From: Cognaticolwellia sediminilitoris
Lineage (GTDB): Bacteria > Pseudomonadota > Gammaproteobacteria > Enterobacterales > Alteromonadaceae
Assembly (NCBI GenBank): GCA_002104535.1
Contig: NBOG01000009.1
Span: forward strand, 62,001 to 126,000
Length of the DNA stretch: 64,000 nucleotides
Direction: 5' to 3'
The notes under the pieces were generated by a model. The model saw nothing but the letters and a program-made list of their open reading frames with translations. It was not told where the DNA came from and searched no databases. Shown here piece by piece: positions 9,292 to 17,442 of the stretch; position 1 is the first letter of the stretch, and the number at the start of each line of letters is the position of its first letter. A program made the position numbers and the translations under genes.

Positions 9292-9735
9292 TTAACCCTC
9301 AACTTGTGGCAAATAAGCTTGATAACCTTCAGCAGCCATTTGTTCACGAGGTATGAACCTTAGCGAAGCCGAGTTAATGCAATAACGTAATCCGCCTTGC
9401 TCAACTGGACCATCGTTAAAAACATGACCTAAGTGACTATCACCATGCTTAGAACGTACTTCTGTGCGAACCATGCCGTGGGTATCATCAGTTACTTCAT
9501 TAATATGAGTCGGCTCTATGGGCTTACTAAAGCTTGGCCAACCACAACCGGCGTCAAACTTATCGGCTGAAGCAAACAAAGGTTCGCCAGAAACCACATC
9601 AACATAGATACCCGGTGCGCTATTTTCTAGTAACTCACCTGTCCATGGCCGTTCAGTGCCGCTTTCTTGTGTCACGCGATACTGTTCAGCGGATAGTGCA
9701 GCGATAGCATCGCTTGATTTTTTATATTTTGACAT
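9292..9735 (-). CDS. msrB: Peptide methionine (R)-S-oxide reductase MsrB, zinc-free type
   Basis: A 147-residue enzyme counted from the ATG at 9733-9735, which has GAGAGGG just upstream; an in-frame ATG six codons earlier lacks this. It has GCGWPSF (Cys64) and the catalytic [13 protein letters not shown] (Cys119). The two CxxC pairs that hold structural zinc in many MsrB proteins are absent: the sites read [13 protein letters not shown] and [12 protein letters not shown], as in the MsrB domain of Neisseria PilB. It reduces the R epimer of methionine sulfoxide and forms an operon with msrA, 3 bp apart. Confidence 0.95.
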   Translation of the reverse strand: MSKYKKSSDAIAALSAEQYRVTQESGTERPWTGELLENSAPGIYVDVVSGEPLFASADKFDAGCGWPSFSKPIEPTHINEVTDDTHGMVRTEVRSKHGDSHLGHVFNDGPVEQGGLRYCINSASLRFIPREQMAAEGYQAYLPQVEG

Positions 9736-9753
9736 AAGCCCTCTCAGTAGCAT

Positions 9754-10090
9754 TACCGCAATTTAATGACTAAGTTTTGATGATATTTATGATTGAAATA
9801 TATCTTTATAACCATTACGACACAATAGACCGGAAAGACCATTTTTAATTTTTAAATATTGACTTTATTTAGACATAAATTGGCAGATGTAATCAGCTAC
9901 TATTTTTAACTCTGATATCTTCTAATTTTGCATATAAATGCTCAGTAAAAAAACCGTGCATTAAAAACCTCTGCCCTAAATTCCAAGGACCAACTAAGTA
10001 TTGCGGATATTTGTTATAAGAAAAGTAAAACAGAATGAGCATGTATCTTCATACATAAATGAGCATATGAGTATGATAAAATTTAGGCAT
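9754..10090. other. AT-rich intergenic region upstream of msrBA
   Basis: No coding frame is convincing here. It should hold the msrBA promoter on the minus strand, though no -35/-10 pair stands out. At 10041-10056 there is a small inverted repeat ATGTAT-CTTC-ATACAT flanked by two AATGAGC copies; its meaning is unknown. The right end abuts the terminator of a predicted small RNA. Confidence 0.4.
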
Positions 10091-10178
10091 AAAAAAACCG
10101 ATGACAAAAGGGGTCATCGGCATAATTAGCTAGGGGAAGCTATAATTCAAATTCATACAACAGGTGTTCTATGAGAAC
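10091..10178 (-). ncRNA. Predicted ~88-nt independent small RNA
   Basis: Read on the minus strand, a promoter (see next entry) is followed seven bases later by a G at 10178, the likely first base. The predicted transcript opens with a hairpin GTTCT-CAT-AGAAC. It continues through an AU-rich stretch to a second hairpin TAGCT-TCCCCT-AGCTA with a C-rich loop (10127-10142), and ends in a strong terminator: CCGATGAC/GTCATCGG stem, loop CCCTTTT, then seven T. No open reading frame of note lies on this strand between promoter and terminator. Terminator plus promoter at sRNA-like distance and a C-rich exposed loop resemble base-pairing regulators. I do not recognise it as a named RNA family. Confidence 0.6.
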
Positions 10179-10184
10179 GAAAGG

Positions 10185-10212
10185 ATTATAGAGTATAAAC
10201 TCTATAAGTAAA
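10185..10212 (-). promoter_or_regulatory. Sigma-70 promoter of the predicted small RNA, overlapping a palindrome
   Basis: On the minus strand, -35 TTTACT (10212-10207), a 16-bp spacer and a perfect -10 TATAAT (10190-10185). A 9-bp inverted repeat TTATAGAGT-4-ACTCTATAA (10186-10207) covers the spacer and most of the -10, placed where a repressor could block RNA polymerase. The nearest minus-strand gene downstream, msrB, lies more than 300 bp beyond a terminator, so the promoter is not simply the msrB promoter. Confidence 0.55.
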
Positions 10213-10375
10213 GCTTTTGTTCTAGAAATATTGTAAAGTTAATTGTTGGCTTTGATTGTGGTTTGTGGAAGTGTCATAAATAATGAGAACCTCATCAAAG
10301 AATGACAATGGCCGATAAAAATTTATCGAACCTACCATAATAATTTTAGATTTTATCCTGATAGAGTAAAACCAC

Positions 10376-10993
10376 ATGATTGATATTTTAGCTGTTTTTA
10401 TCACATTTTTTGCCGTTATTGACCCGATAGGCACTATACCGGTGTTTATAGCGGTAACCGATCAATATGACCAAAAAACCAAGCGTCGTGTTGCTTTGTT
10501 GGCAACATTTGTCTCTGCATGTGTGTTGTTATTCTTTTTAGTGGTTGGTGAGATAGTATTAACGGCTTTATCTATTCCATTGTCAGCATTTCAAATATCT
10601 GGCGGGATAGTGCTGTTTTTATTCGCGCTAAATATGATTTTTGGCGACAGTAAACCAGATGAAGAAATAAAATTACTGAAAGGCTCTCATAAAGAAACCG
10701 CGATATTTCCTCTGGCAGTGCCTTCAATTGCAAGCCCTGGGGCAATGCTTGCAGCCGTGCTGCTAACTAAAAATTCGGTATATTCACTTTGGGAACAACT
10801 GCAAACGGCTTTAGTGATGCTTTCTGTTCTGGTTTTGGCTTACATATTAATGCTACTTGCGGGTTTTATAAATCGTCTTGTTGGGAGTAGCGGTGCCAGC
10901 GTTATCAGTCGAGTGATGGGGTTAATACTTTCATCTATTGCCACCACAAATATTTTAACTGGCCTTAGTGATTATTATAAATTAATGCATTAG
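10376..10993 (+). CDS. MarC/YhgN-family inner membrane protein
   Basis: A 205-residue protein with about six membrane segments and the UPF0056 signature: FFAVIDPIGTIPVFIAVT near the N-terminus and PLAVPSIASPGAML near residue 115-130. MarC-type proteins were once linked to multiple antibiotic resistance, but a transport function has not been shown. The second and fifth segments carry the conserved Asp-Pro and Pro-rich loops. Stand-alone gene; its upstream region also contains the divergent small-RNA promoter about 160 bp away. Confidence 0.88.
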   Translation: MIDILAVFITFFAVIDPIGTIPVFIAVTDQYDQKTKRRVALLATFVSACVLLFFLVVGEIVLTALSIPLSAFQISGGIVLFLFALNMIFGDSKPDEEIKLLKGSHKETAIFPLAVPSIASPGAMLAAVLLTKNSVYSLWEQLQTALVMLSVLVLAYILMLLAGFINRLVGSSGASVISRVMGLILSSIATTNILTGLSDYYKLMH

Positions 10994-11074
10994 TAATGCA
11001 GAAGTAGACTCAGCTCCACTTTCAAACAATCACTCAGAAGTCGAAAAATAACCTGCGGAACGTTCTATTGTTTT

Positions 11075-11096
11075 GGGCAGTTTCAGGTAACTGCCC
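11075..11096. terminator. Hairpin between convergent genes
   Basis: Perfect 8-bp stem GGGCAGTT/AACTGCCC with a 6-nt loop between the convergent stops of the MarC and DUF4239 genes. The following T run is weak on both strands, so terminator function is only likely from position. Confidence 0.45.
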
Positions 11097-11125
11097 TATA
11101 TCTACAACTAAACTAAGAAACGCGA

Positions 11126-11923
11126 TTAGTTTTTATAATCGAGCAATATTATTTGTGTGTCATTTAAACTATCTTGATTAACCTGAATAATTCCTCGTTT
11201 AGGCCTGTCTAAATCAATAATGATAAAAACAACCAGTACGATAAGGGTAAATAACAAAATGGTAGGGAACGCTGGCCGTTTTTTACCTAAACCACTGTTA
11301 TAGCCAAGCATGCCACCCACGGTGATAAAAACACAAAATAGTAAAAATAGCACCGGTTCAGGAACATGCAGCCTTAACATAGCCGTACGTTTATTTTCAA
11401 TTTGGATCATGCTTGATAACGCTTGAAAAAATCCGTTAGCTATATAATGTGATTTTGCCTGACTCATTTCTTTTTGTGCTAAGTCAATTAAATTTGTTTG
11501 GCTCAAACTGACTTTTTTATTGAGAGCATTACGTTGTTCAGGAATCGATAAGTCTACTTGGCTTAACGAAATCCGTAGTGCTAAATAAGTATCAAGTTCT
11601 TCAAAAACTTCTTTTCGAATGTCTTCACTGAGTAGTTTTGCCTGCATTGCTACTCTGGCGATTGCGCCTGCTTCTTCAATAACAGCACTACTTCGAGCAT
11701 CATATCGGTGCAATGACATATTAAAAGTAAATCCAAGTAATAACGCTAACAGTCCGATAATACCGGTTTGAATTGCCGTTGATTGGCTCTTCATTTCAGT
11801 ATTTTCGGCGTCTTTATTACGTCTGCCTATTTCGTATGCTATTTGATTAACAATCAACATCAATATAAATAGGGTGATGATGATAAAGATACTATTTTTG
11901 TCGTACATTAATTCTTGGCTCAC
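11126..11923 (-). CDS. DUF4239 (bestrophin-like) membrane protein
   Basis: A 265-residue protein with four membrane segments in two pairs (about 12-28, 52-68, 186-205, 217-237) separated by a helical loop of about 115 residues. The C-terminal signature DLDRPKRGIIQVNQDSL is typical of DUF4239, a family described as bestrophin-like because of distant resemblance to anion channels. The loop begins with the conserved RYDARSSAVIEEAGAI pattern. Function of the family is unknown. Gene stands alone, convergent with marC. Confidence 0.8.
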   Translation of the reverse strand: MSQELMYDKNSIFIIITLFILMLIVNQIAYEIGRRNKDAENTEMKSQSTAIQTGIIGLLALLLGFTFNMSLHRYDARSSAVIEEAGAIARVAMQAKLLSEDIRKEVFEELDTYLALRISLSQVDLSIPEQRNALNKKVSLSQTNLIDLAQKEMSQAKSHYIANGFFQALSSMIQIENKRTAMLRLHVPEPVLFLLFCVFITVGGMLGYNSGLGKKRPAFPTILLFTLIVLVVFIIIDLDRPKRGIIQVNQDSLNDTQIILLDYKN

Positions 11924-12176
11924 TGCTGTTAGTCCTGCTTTAGTAGCTTGGCATTATAGAGCAAAGAATGGGTTAAGCTAGATAATTGGTCAAGGGATAT
12001 TGTTTGTAAAAATATGAGCTTGGAAATTTTAAGCCAAAGTGATGACGAAAGGGGTGACATGTTCATCTCTAAGTAACTTAGCTAATTTGAAAGTAATAAA
12101 CACTAGTAAAGGTTATGAGGAACTGTTATTAATAAAAAATAAACTTAAAAAGTCGCGTGCCTAAAGGGATTTACAA

Positions 12177-12476
12177 TTGACATATGATGATTACTCACTG
12201 GATGAGTTATTGGATGTATTTATCCAAATAGATGATCAAGTATACGCCGAACGAGCCTTACAAATTTACCAATGTTTGGCCACTAAGCTCAAAACCAGTG
12301 CTGATGAAATTAAATTAGAGCAAATTATTGCTGTACCAACGGAAAACTATTTAAATCAACATAATAATTATTTTGCTTCAGGTGCGCTTAATTATATTGC
12401 AGAGGTTTACACCGACGATGCAATTGTTGTTAGAGATAAATTGCTGAGACTTAAGAAATTACTCATTAACCATTGA
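12177..12476 (+). CDS. Small conserved-type protein of unknown function
   Basis: A 99-residue acidic protein that appears to begin at TTG; no ATG or GTG occurs in frame before the core and an AAGGGA lies upstream. The N-terminus, YSLDELLDVFIQIDDQVYAE, resembles a short helical motif (YSxEEL...IDxxxYPER) found at the start of several bacterial proteins of unknown role. No signal peptide or membrane segment. It precedes the DUF3754 gene by about 90 bp on the same strand and could share its transcript. I cannot name it. Confidence 0.55.
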   Translation: MTYDDYSLDELLDVFIQIDDQVYAERALQIYQCLATKLKTSADEIKLEQIIAVPTENYLNQHNNYFASGALNYIAEVYTDDAIVVRDKLLRLKKLLINH

Positions 12477-12569
12477 TTGTCTATAGCTTAAGTTTCTGGA
12501 CAATTTCACATTTCAAAACCCTGCCATTTACCTTACACTCTAACTATCTGACATTAATGATATTGTGCT

Positions 12570-13805
12570 ATGGCTGCCGACCGATTTATTCCTTATAGAA
12601 AACAAGATATTGTAGAAATGTGTTTGCGCGAACTCAATTTTGAAGACTCGGCGTTATCTTTTCGACAGTTTTGTGATTTGTTGTCCAACTCATTGCATGT
12701 TGAATATCATAAAACATTAGAGTTGTTAAAAAATGACTACGCCCCGTTTGACCCTAATGCTGATACTAAGCAACTTGAACCTTATACGCCTGAGCAAAAA
12801 GCACAGTGTCAGGCTAGTTTTGCTGAAAACTTTGCGCGTGTGCTAAATGCAGCTAATTTTGAAAAAATTACCGAGCAAGACTTACAAGACGCATTAACCG
12901 AAGAATCGCTTTTTAAAGTAAGGCTTGAAGTTGAATTTGACGATTTTGAGCAAGTGGTGTTTTATCGTCGAGGTGAGTCACAATTAAGCGAAACTATTAC
13001 TTCATTTTTTGGCTTGCGCAAGCAAACTATCGATTTTACGAATTATGATCGGGTTGCGGTGTATATCACTTTTAAAAATAAAGCGCACTTTGACGCGAAG
13101 AAAAAAACTTTGTTTGGATTTGAGCCTGGCTCAACCATAGTTAAGCTTTTTCAGAATGTTCCTAAAGCTGATCTTGAAATGTTATTTCCCAATAGCGAAG
13201 TGCGCATGCGACCAATCGATAAAGCGTTTATCGGCGCCTCTGCTTTAGTTGGCGGTGCTGTCGTATTAGTAACTAAGTTAGGTGCTTCAATTTTGTTATT
13301 AGCAGCGTTGTTCGGATTTTGGTTTGGTTGGAGAGCAGATGCCGTTGAAATGACCCAGCAGCACTTTATTTCATTTGCTATCGGTTTAGGGGTGTTTGGT
13401 GGCTTTATTTTTAAAGAATGGAGTAAATTTAAAAATAGAAAAATCAAATTTATGAAAGCGTTATCAGACAACCTATATTTCAAAAACTTGGACAATAATG
13501 CCGGCGTTTTTCATACCTTAATTGATGCGGCTGAAGAAGAAGATTTTAAGGAAGTTATATTAGCGTATAGCTTTTTACTTATGTGCTCTGAAGGCTTAAC
13601 TTCTCAGGCACTCGATGAAAAAATAGAGTGCTGGTTTCAAGAGAAATATCAGTGCGAGCTAGATTTTGAAATTGCTGATGCGCTAGGTAAGCTAGAACGT
13701 ATGCAGTTAGTAGTTTCAAGCAATGATGTTTATCAAGCAGTTACATTAGATGAAGCAAAAAAAATATTAGACACACATTGGGATAATATTTTTAATTACG
13801 CTTAG
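12570..13805 (+). CDS. TMEM143/DUF3754-family membrane protein
   Basis: A 411-residue protein starting RFIPYRKQDIVEMC, the typical DUF3754 opening. The central part has IVKLFQNVPKADLEMLFPN and MRPIDKAFIGASALVGGAV, the conserved segment leading into two membrane helices at about 218-250 and 262-278. The C-terminal 130 residues are soluble and helical. Related to animal TMEM143, but no function is established in bacteria. A TATTGTGCT precedes the ATG with no strong ribosome binding site. It follows the 99-residue gene and precedes a CNNM transporter gene on the same strand. Confidence 0.82.
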   Translation: MAADRFIPYRKQDIVEMCLRELNFEDSALSFRQFCDLLSNSLHVEYHKTLELLKNDYAPFDPNADTKQLEPYTPEQKAQCQASFAENFARVLNAANFEKITEQDLQDALTEESLFKVRLEVEFDDFEQVVFYRRGESQLSETITSFFGLRKQTIDFTNYDRVAVYITFKNKAHFDAKKKTLFGFEPGSTIVKLFQNVPKADLEMLFPNSEVRMRPIDKAFIGASALVGGAVVLVTKLGASILLLAALFGFWFGWRADAVEMTQQHFISFAIGLGVFGGFIFKEWSKFKNRKIKFMKALSDNLYFKNLDNNAGVFHTLIDAAEEEDFKEVILAYSFLLMCSEGLTSQALDEKIECWFQEKYQCELDFEIADALGKLERMQLVVSSNDVYQAVTLDEAKKILDTHWDNIFNYA

Positions 13806-13961
13806 CAGTGCCAACTTAAAGTAATGCTTTGTGAGTTTTAATTGATATTTACCCAGCAAAGAATTTTTAACATCTATCGGACAAACTCTTATAATAAAAT
13901 ATTAGTTTTGTCGTTAGATGGTTTAACGCTAATGATATTTTTAATTATACGGAATGATTAA

Positions 13962-15026
13962 GTGACACTACTTTTTATATATTTAGGTATTGCTATCGGA
14001 GTTTCGTTTTTGTGCTCGGTTTTAGAAGCCGTGCTACTTTCGATAACCCCGAGCTTTGTTGAGCAACTACAAACTAAAAGGCCGAAGTCGGGCGCAGTTT
14101 TAGCGAATGTAAAGTTACGTTTAGATGAGTCACTGTCGAGTATTCTTATTCTTAATACTTTTGCCCATACTATGGGTGCTGCAGGTGTTGGCGCACAAGC
14201 TATTGGTATATTTAGTGAAAGATGGGAAACCCTTATCGCTTTACTGCTGACCTTAGTGATCTTGTATTTTTCTGAAATTATTCCGAAAACATTAGGGGCA
14301 ACATTTTGGCGAGCATTGGCTGTACCTTCTGCTTACGTCATTGTCTGGCTTGTGAGAATCGTTTACCCGCTAGTATGGTTAGCCACGCGTTTAACACGCT
14401 TATTTAATCAAAACAAAGATAATGAAATTACCCGTGAAGAGATTATTGCTTTAGCCTCATTAGGCCATAAAGATGGTAGTTTGATTTCACAAGAAAATGA
14501 ATATTTATCAAACATTTTAAGCTTACGTGAATTACGAACCGCTGATATTTTCACTCCCCGTACTGTTGTGCATATGCTGCACCAAGACACCACCGTGACC
14601 GAAGCGCTAAATCACCCGCTAACCGGACAATTCACCCGTATTCCTGTGTATGGTAATCATGTTGATGATAATACCGGCAAAGTGATTAAAGGCGATTTAT
14701 ATGAAGCAGAGCGCAATGGACACGGTGAAGAACCCATTAGTAAATTTGTACTGACATTATCAGCAGTGTCTGAAAAGCTGCCAGTACAACAGTTGCTTGA
14801 TATGTTTATAAAAAATCATATTCATATGTATTTAGTTGAAGATGAATACGGCCAAAGTTCTGGGGTTGTTACCTTGGAAGACGCTGTTGAAACTCTACTG
14901 GGGCGTGAAATAGTTGATGAGAGCGATACGGTAACAGATATGCAAGCACTAGCGCGTGACAAGTATCGTGAACGCTTAAGAGAAATTAAACAGCAAGGTA
15001 ATGATAATACCAATGAGACTAATTAG
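13962..15026 (+). CDS. CNNM-family transporter (DUF21 plus CBS domains)
   Basis: A 354-residue inner membrane protein starting at GTG. Residues 1-145 form the DUF21 transmembrane domain with the hallmark SEIIPKTLG near 104-112. Residues 185-320 hold a CBS-domain pair (LRTADIFTPRTVV and GVVTLEDAVETLLGREIVDE). The C-terminal CorC_HlyC transporter-associated domain seen in longer relatives is absent. Bacterial CNNM/CorB proteins export magnesium, with nucleotide binding at the CBS domains, so divalent-cation efflux is the likely role. Often annotated as hemolysin, which is misleading. A signal-peptide-less lipoprotein-independent gene, with no partner nearby. Confidence 0.87.
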   Translation: MTLLFIYLGIAIGVSFLCSVLEAVLLSITPSFVEQLQTKRPKSGAVLANVKLRLDESLSSILILNTFAHTMGAAGVGAQAIGIFSERWETLIALLLTLVILYFSEIIPKTLGATFWRALAVPSAYVIVWLVRIVYPLVWLATRLTRLFNQNKDNEITREEIIALASLGHKDGSLISQENEYLSNILSLRELRTADIFTPRTVVHMLHQDTTVTEALNHPLTGQFTRIPVYGNHVDDNTGKVIKGDLYEAERNGHGEEPISKFVLTLSAVSEKLPVQQLLDMFIKNHIHMYLVEDEYGQSSGVVTLEDAVETLLGREIVDESDTVTDMQALARDKYRERLREIKQQGNDNTNETN

Positions 15027-15166
15027 TTGAACGGGGATCAGCAAGATTACCCGTGCAGCTATTATGGCTAGCTTAAATAATTTAGAGCTGAGTGAGCTAA
15101 AATAACAAACGTAACGTATTGTCTAAATAATGAATATTTCCAATGATTTAACAAGAGAGTAATGCA

Positions 15167-15694
15167 ATGCGAATAATAGGCTATTTTGCCGTACTACTAA
15201 TGTTGGCTGGTTGCAGCAGCCAATACCCGAATCAAAATCTAGTCGGAAAAACTTTTCCTACCATTGTCGGGCAAACCCTAGAAAAAACACCGCTCACTAT
15301 CCCAACAGATTTTACTGATGACCACACTTTGCTATTAATTGGTTATGTGCAAAACTCACAGTTTGATATTGATCGCTGGTTGATTGCTTTAGACGTGACC
15401 CAAACTCAAGTCAAAGTGTATGAAGTGCCGACAATCCAAGGTATATTTCCCGAAATGTTTAGTACGGTTATTGATAACGGCATGCGCTCTGGAATTCCAA
15501 AGCCAATGTGGAAAGGTGTAGTAACAGTTTATAGTGATGGCGAGAAAGTACAGGCTTTTACCGGCAATGAAAATTCAGCTAATGCCCGTGTTTTATTACT
15601 CAATAAAGCAGGTGAAATTTTGTATTTTTATGATCAAGGTTTTGCTGTTGATGCACTAAATAAGCTCAGAGATGTTCTAGAATCTAAGCCTTAA
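15167..15694 (+). CDS. Thioredoxin-fold lipoprotein, ATP10-like
   Basis: A 175-residue predicted lipoprotein: the lipobox LAGC places the modified Cys at 16. The mature part begins VGKTFPTIVGQTLE, followed by a LLLIGYVQ strand, a RSGIPK segment and a NARVLLLNKAGEILYF strand near the end, an order like thioredoxin-fold ATP10/AhpC-TSA relatives. There is no CxxC, so it is unlikely to be a disulfide oxidoreductase. AGAGAG upstream of the ATG supports the start. Fold assignment is inference from motif order; function unknown. Confidence 0.6.
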   Translation: MRIIGYFAVLLMLAGCSSQYPNQNLVGKTFPTIVGQTLEKTPLTIPTDFTDDHTLLLIGYVQNSQFDIDRWLIALDVTQTQVKVYEVPTIQGIFPEMFSTVIDNGMRSGIPKPMWKGVVTVYSDGEKVQAFTGNENSANARVLLLNKAGEILYFYDQGFAVDALNKLRDVLESKP

Positions 15695-15863
15695 ATTTAC
15701 TTATGCCAGAGCGCTTATTTACTTTGTTTTTTGGCATTATCCTAAAGTACGAGTTTCAAGTACACTGGCCACTGTTATGTAAGGTAAAGTGGCTTCATTT
15801 CCTTTGAATTCAAAAGTTAGCGCATGGCATATACTTAATTTTTAAGCACACAAAGGCATTGCT

Positions 15864-16766
15864 TTGACTGAAGTACTTTATAAAAACTTACAAATGATTG
15901 GTTATACCGTTGTCGCCTTAATCGCCTTTGCGGCAAATTCTGTGCTATGTCGCATGGCATTGAAAGATAACGCCATTGATGCCTCAAGTTTTACCGCAGT
16001 TCGCCTTATTTCTGGCGTTATTATGTTTATCATTCTATTTAATTTCAAAGCTAAATCTCCCTCAGTTAAACCTGCTAATAAAAGCCGCTATTGGAAGTCC
16101 GGCTTAATGTTGTTTATCTACGCTATTACGTTTTCATTTGCCTATATTTCATTGGAGACCGGAACTGGAGCGCTGGTTTTATTTGGTTCTGTTCAGCTAA
16201 CAATGATAATCACCAGTATAGTTAGAGGTAATAAATTACACTTCTCGGAATGGATAGGTGTGGCTATTTCTTTTTCAGGATTGGCCTATTTAGTCTACCC
16301 AACACTGACAACACCTAGTTTATTAGGCTTTATTTTAATGGCATTATCAGGTGTTGCTTGGGGCATATACACATTGGCAGGTCGTGGCTCTGTTAACCCT
16401 ATGAAAGACACCGCCCTTAACTTTAAATACACCGTACCTTTAGTTTTAGCTTTAATGTTAGTTTCCTTTCCAATGATAAACATTTCATTAAATGGCGTGA
16501 TCTTAGCGGTGATGTCAGGCGCGTTAGCTTCAGCGTTAGGTTATACCATTTGGTATATAGCGCTAAGTGGATTATCAGAAACTGAGGCCGCTGTTGTTCA
16601 GTTGTCGGTGCCTGTAATAGCCGCAATCGGCGGGGTAATATTTGTTTCTGAAGCAATCAGCACACGATTAATAATTGCTTCTATACTTGTGCTTGGCGGA
16701 ATTTTAACCGTGTTGATAGGGCGTTGGCAGTTTGTAAAAAATAAAGTAGGGTCAGATACACATTAA
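15864..16766 (+). CDS. DMT-superfamily (EamA) transporter
   Basis: A 300-residue protein with about ten membrane segments arranged as two EamA repeats, the first beginning around FAANSVLCRMAL and the second at LSGVAWGIYTLAGRG. The end of the second repeat, LSETEAAVVQLSVPVIAAIGG, is a typical EamA signature. Drug/metabolite transporters of this type export small metabolites or amino acids; the substrate cannot be read. TTG is the likely start, with AAAGG seven bases upstream; an ATG ten codons later is an alternative. Ends 3 bp before the convergent hydrolase gene. Confidence 0.88.
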   Translation: MTEVLYKNLQMIGYTVVALIAFAANSVLCRMALKDNAIDASSFTAVRLISGVIMFIILFNFKAKSPSVKPANKSRYWKSGLMLFIYAITFSFAYISLETGTGALVLFGSVQLTMIITSIVRGNKLHFSEWIGVAISFSGLAYLVYPTLTTPSLLGFILMALSGVAWGIYTLAGRGSVNPMKDTALNFKYTVPLVLALMLVSFPMINISLNGVILAVMSGALASALGYTIWYIALSGLSETEAAVVQLSVPVIAAIGGVIFVSEAISTRLIIASILVLGGILTVLIGRWQFVKNKVGSDTH

Positions 16767-16769
16767 TTA

Positions 16770-17426
16770 TTAATGGTTAAATCTCCCTTGTTTTAGATAG
16801 CAAATAACTTGGTCGATAACCGCGTCATTTCTCATCATAAACACATGTGTTGTTGGCATTTCTATGTGATCATTCATACCTTCAACTTTAGTACTTTCCA
16901 CTGAGACTTTACCGTCATCTGTATCAGGGATAAGTGATGATAATATCAAGTTAATACTTTGTGTGCCGGCGATAATCCCGACATCAAAATTGGCTCTACC
17001 TAATTGATTAGGCAAACTTAAAGCGCCAGTGCCTAATTGCATGCCCGCATCACCATTAACCAGATGAAATCCCGGTAAGTTACCCAGCTTGTCGACAATT
17101 TCAGTGCCTTTATTGGGCGGCCCTAACATCACAACTCTATTAAGGTTTTCAATCTGGTGATTGCGAAGGAATTGTCGTACTAAAATACCGCCCATTGAAT
17201 GAGTGACAAAGCTAACTGACATGCCGTCGCATTTGGCTAAGGCATCTGAAATGGTTTTTTCGGCTAATTGTTCAATAGGGTAAGCGCGAGAAGGGTAGTC
17301 GATATTTAATACTTTATAACCTTGCTCCGATAATCGTTGTGCCATTCTGTCCATTGAGTTGGCTGAGCGCGCTAAGCCATGCAATAAAATCACACATTCG
17401 TTAACATTGTTATCGGATTTATTCAT
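16770..17426 (-). CDS. Alpha/beta-hydrolase, lipase/acetyltransferase-like
   Basis: A 218-residue cytoplasmic-looking protein with an HG oxyanion motif (VILLHGLARS, 12-21) and nucleophile elbow THSMGG (Ser77). The sequence VMLGPPNKGTEIVDKL fits triacylglycerol-lipase-like and PGAP1-like esterases. No signal peptide. It starts 16 bp after the stop of the phospholipase-D lipoprotein gene, so the two are probably one operon handling lipids. Substrate unknown. Confidence 0.82.
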   Translation of the reverse strand: MNKSDNNVNECVILLHGLARSANSMDRMAQRLSEQGYKVLNIDYPSRAYPIEQLAEKTISDALAKCDGMSVSFVTHSMGGILVRQFLRNHQIENLNRVVMLGPPNKGTEIVDKLGNLPGFHLVNGDAGMQLGTGALSLPNQLGRANFDVGIIAGTQSINLILSSLIPDTDDGKVSVESTKVEGMNDHIEMPTTHVFMMRNDAVIDQVICYLKQGRFNH

Positions 17427-17442
17427 TACTTTTCCAGTGTGC

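Noticed and set aside
10222-10434. A 70-codon minus-strand frame overlapping the marC start
   Set aside because: No ribosome binding site or recognisable protein; it overlaps both the marC 5' end and the upstream side of a predicted small-RNA promoter.
13151-13495. Minus-strand frame of 114 codons inside the DUF3754 gene
   Set aside because: Antisense to a membrane-protein gene; Asn/Ala-rich, as expected for antisense frames of hydrophobic helices.
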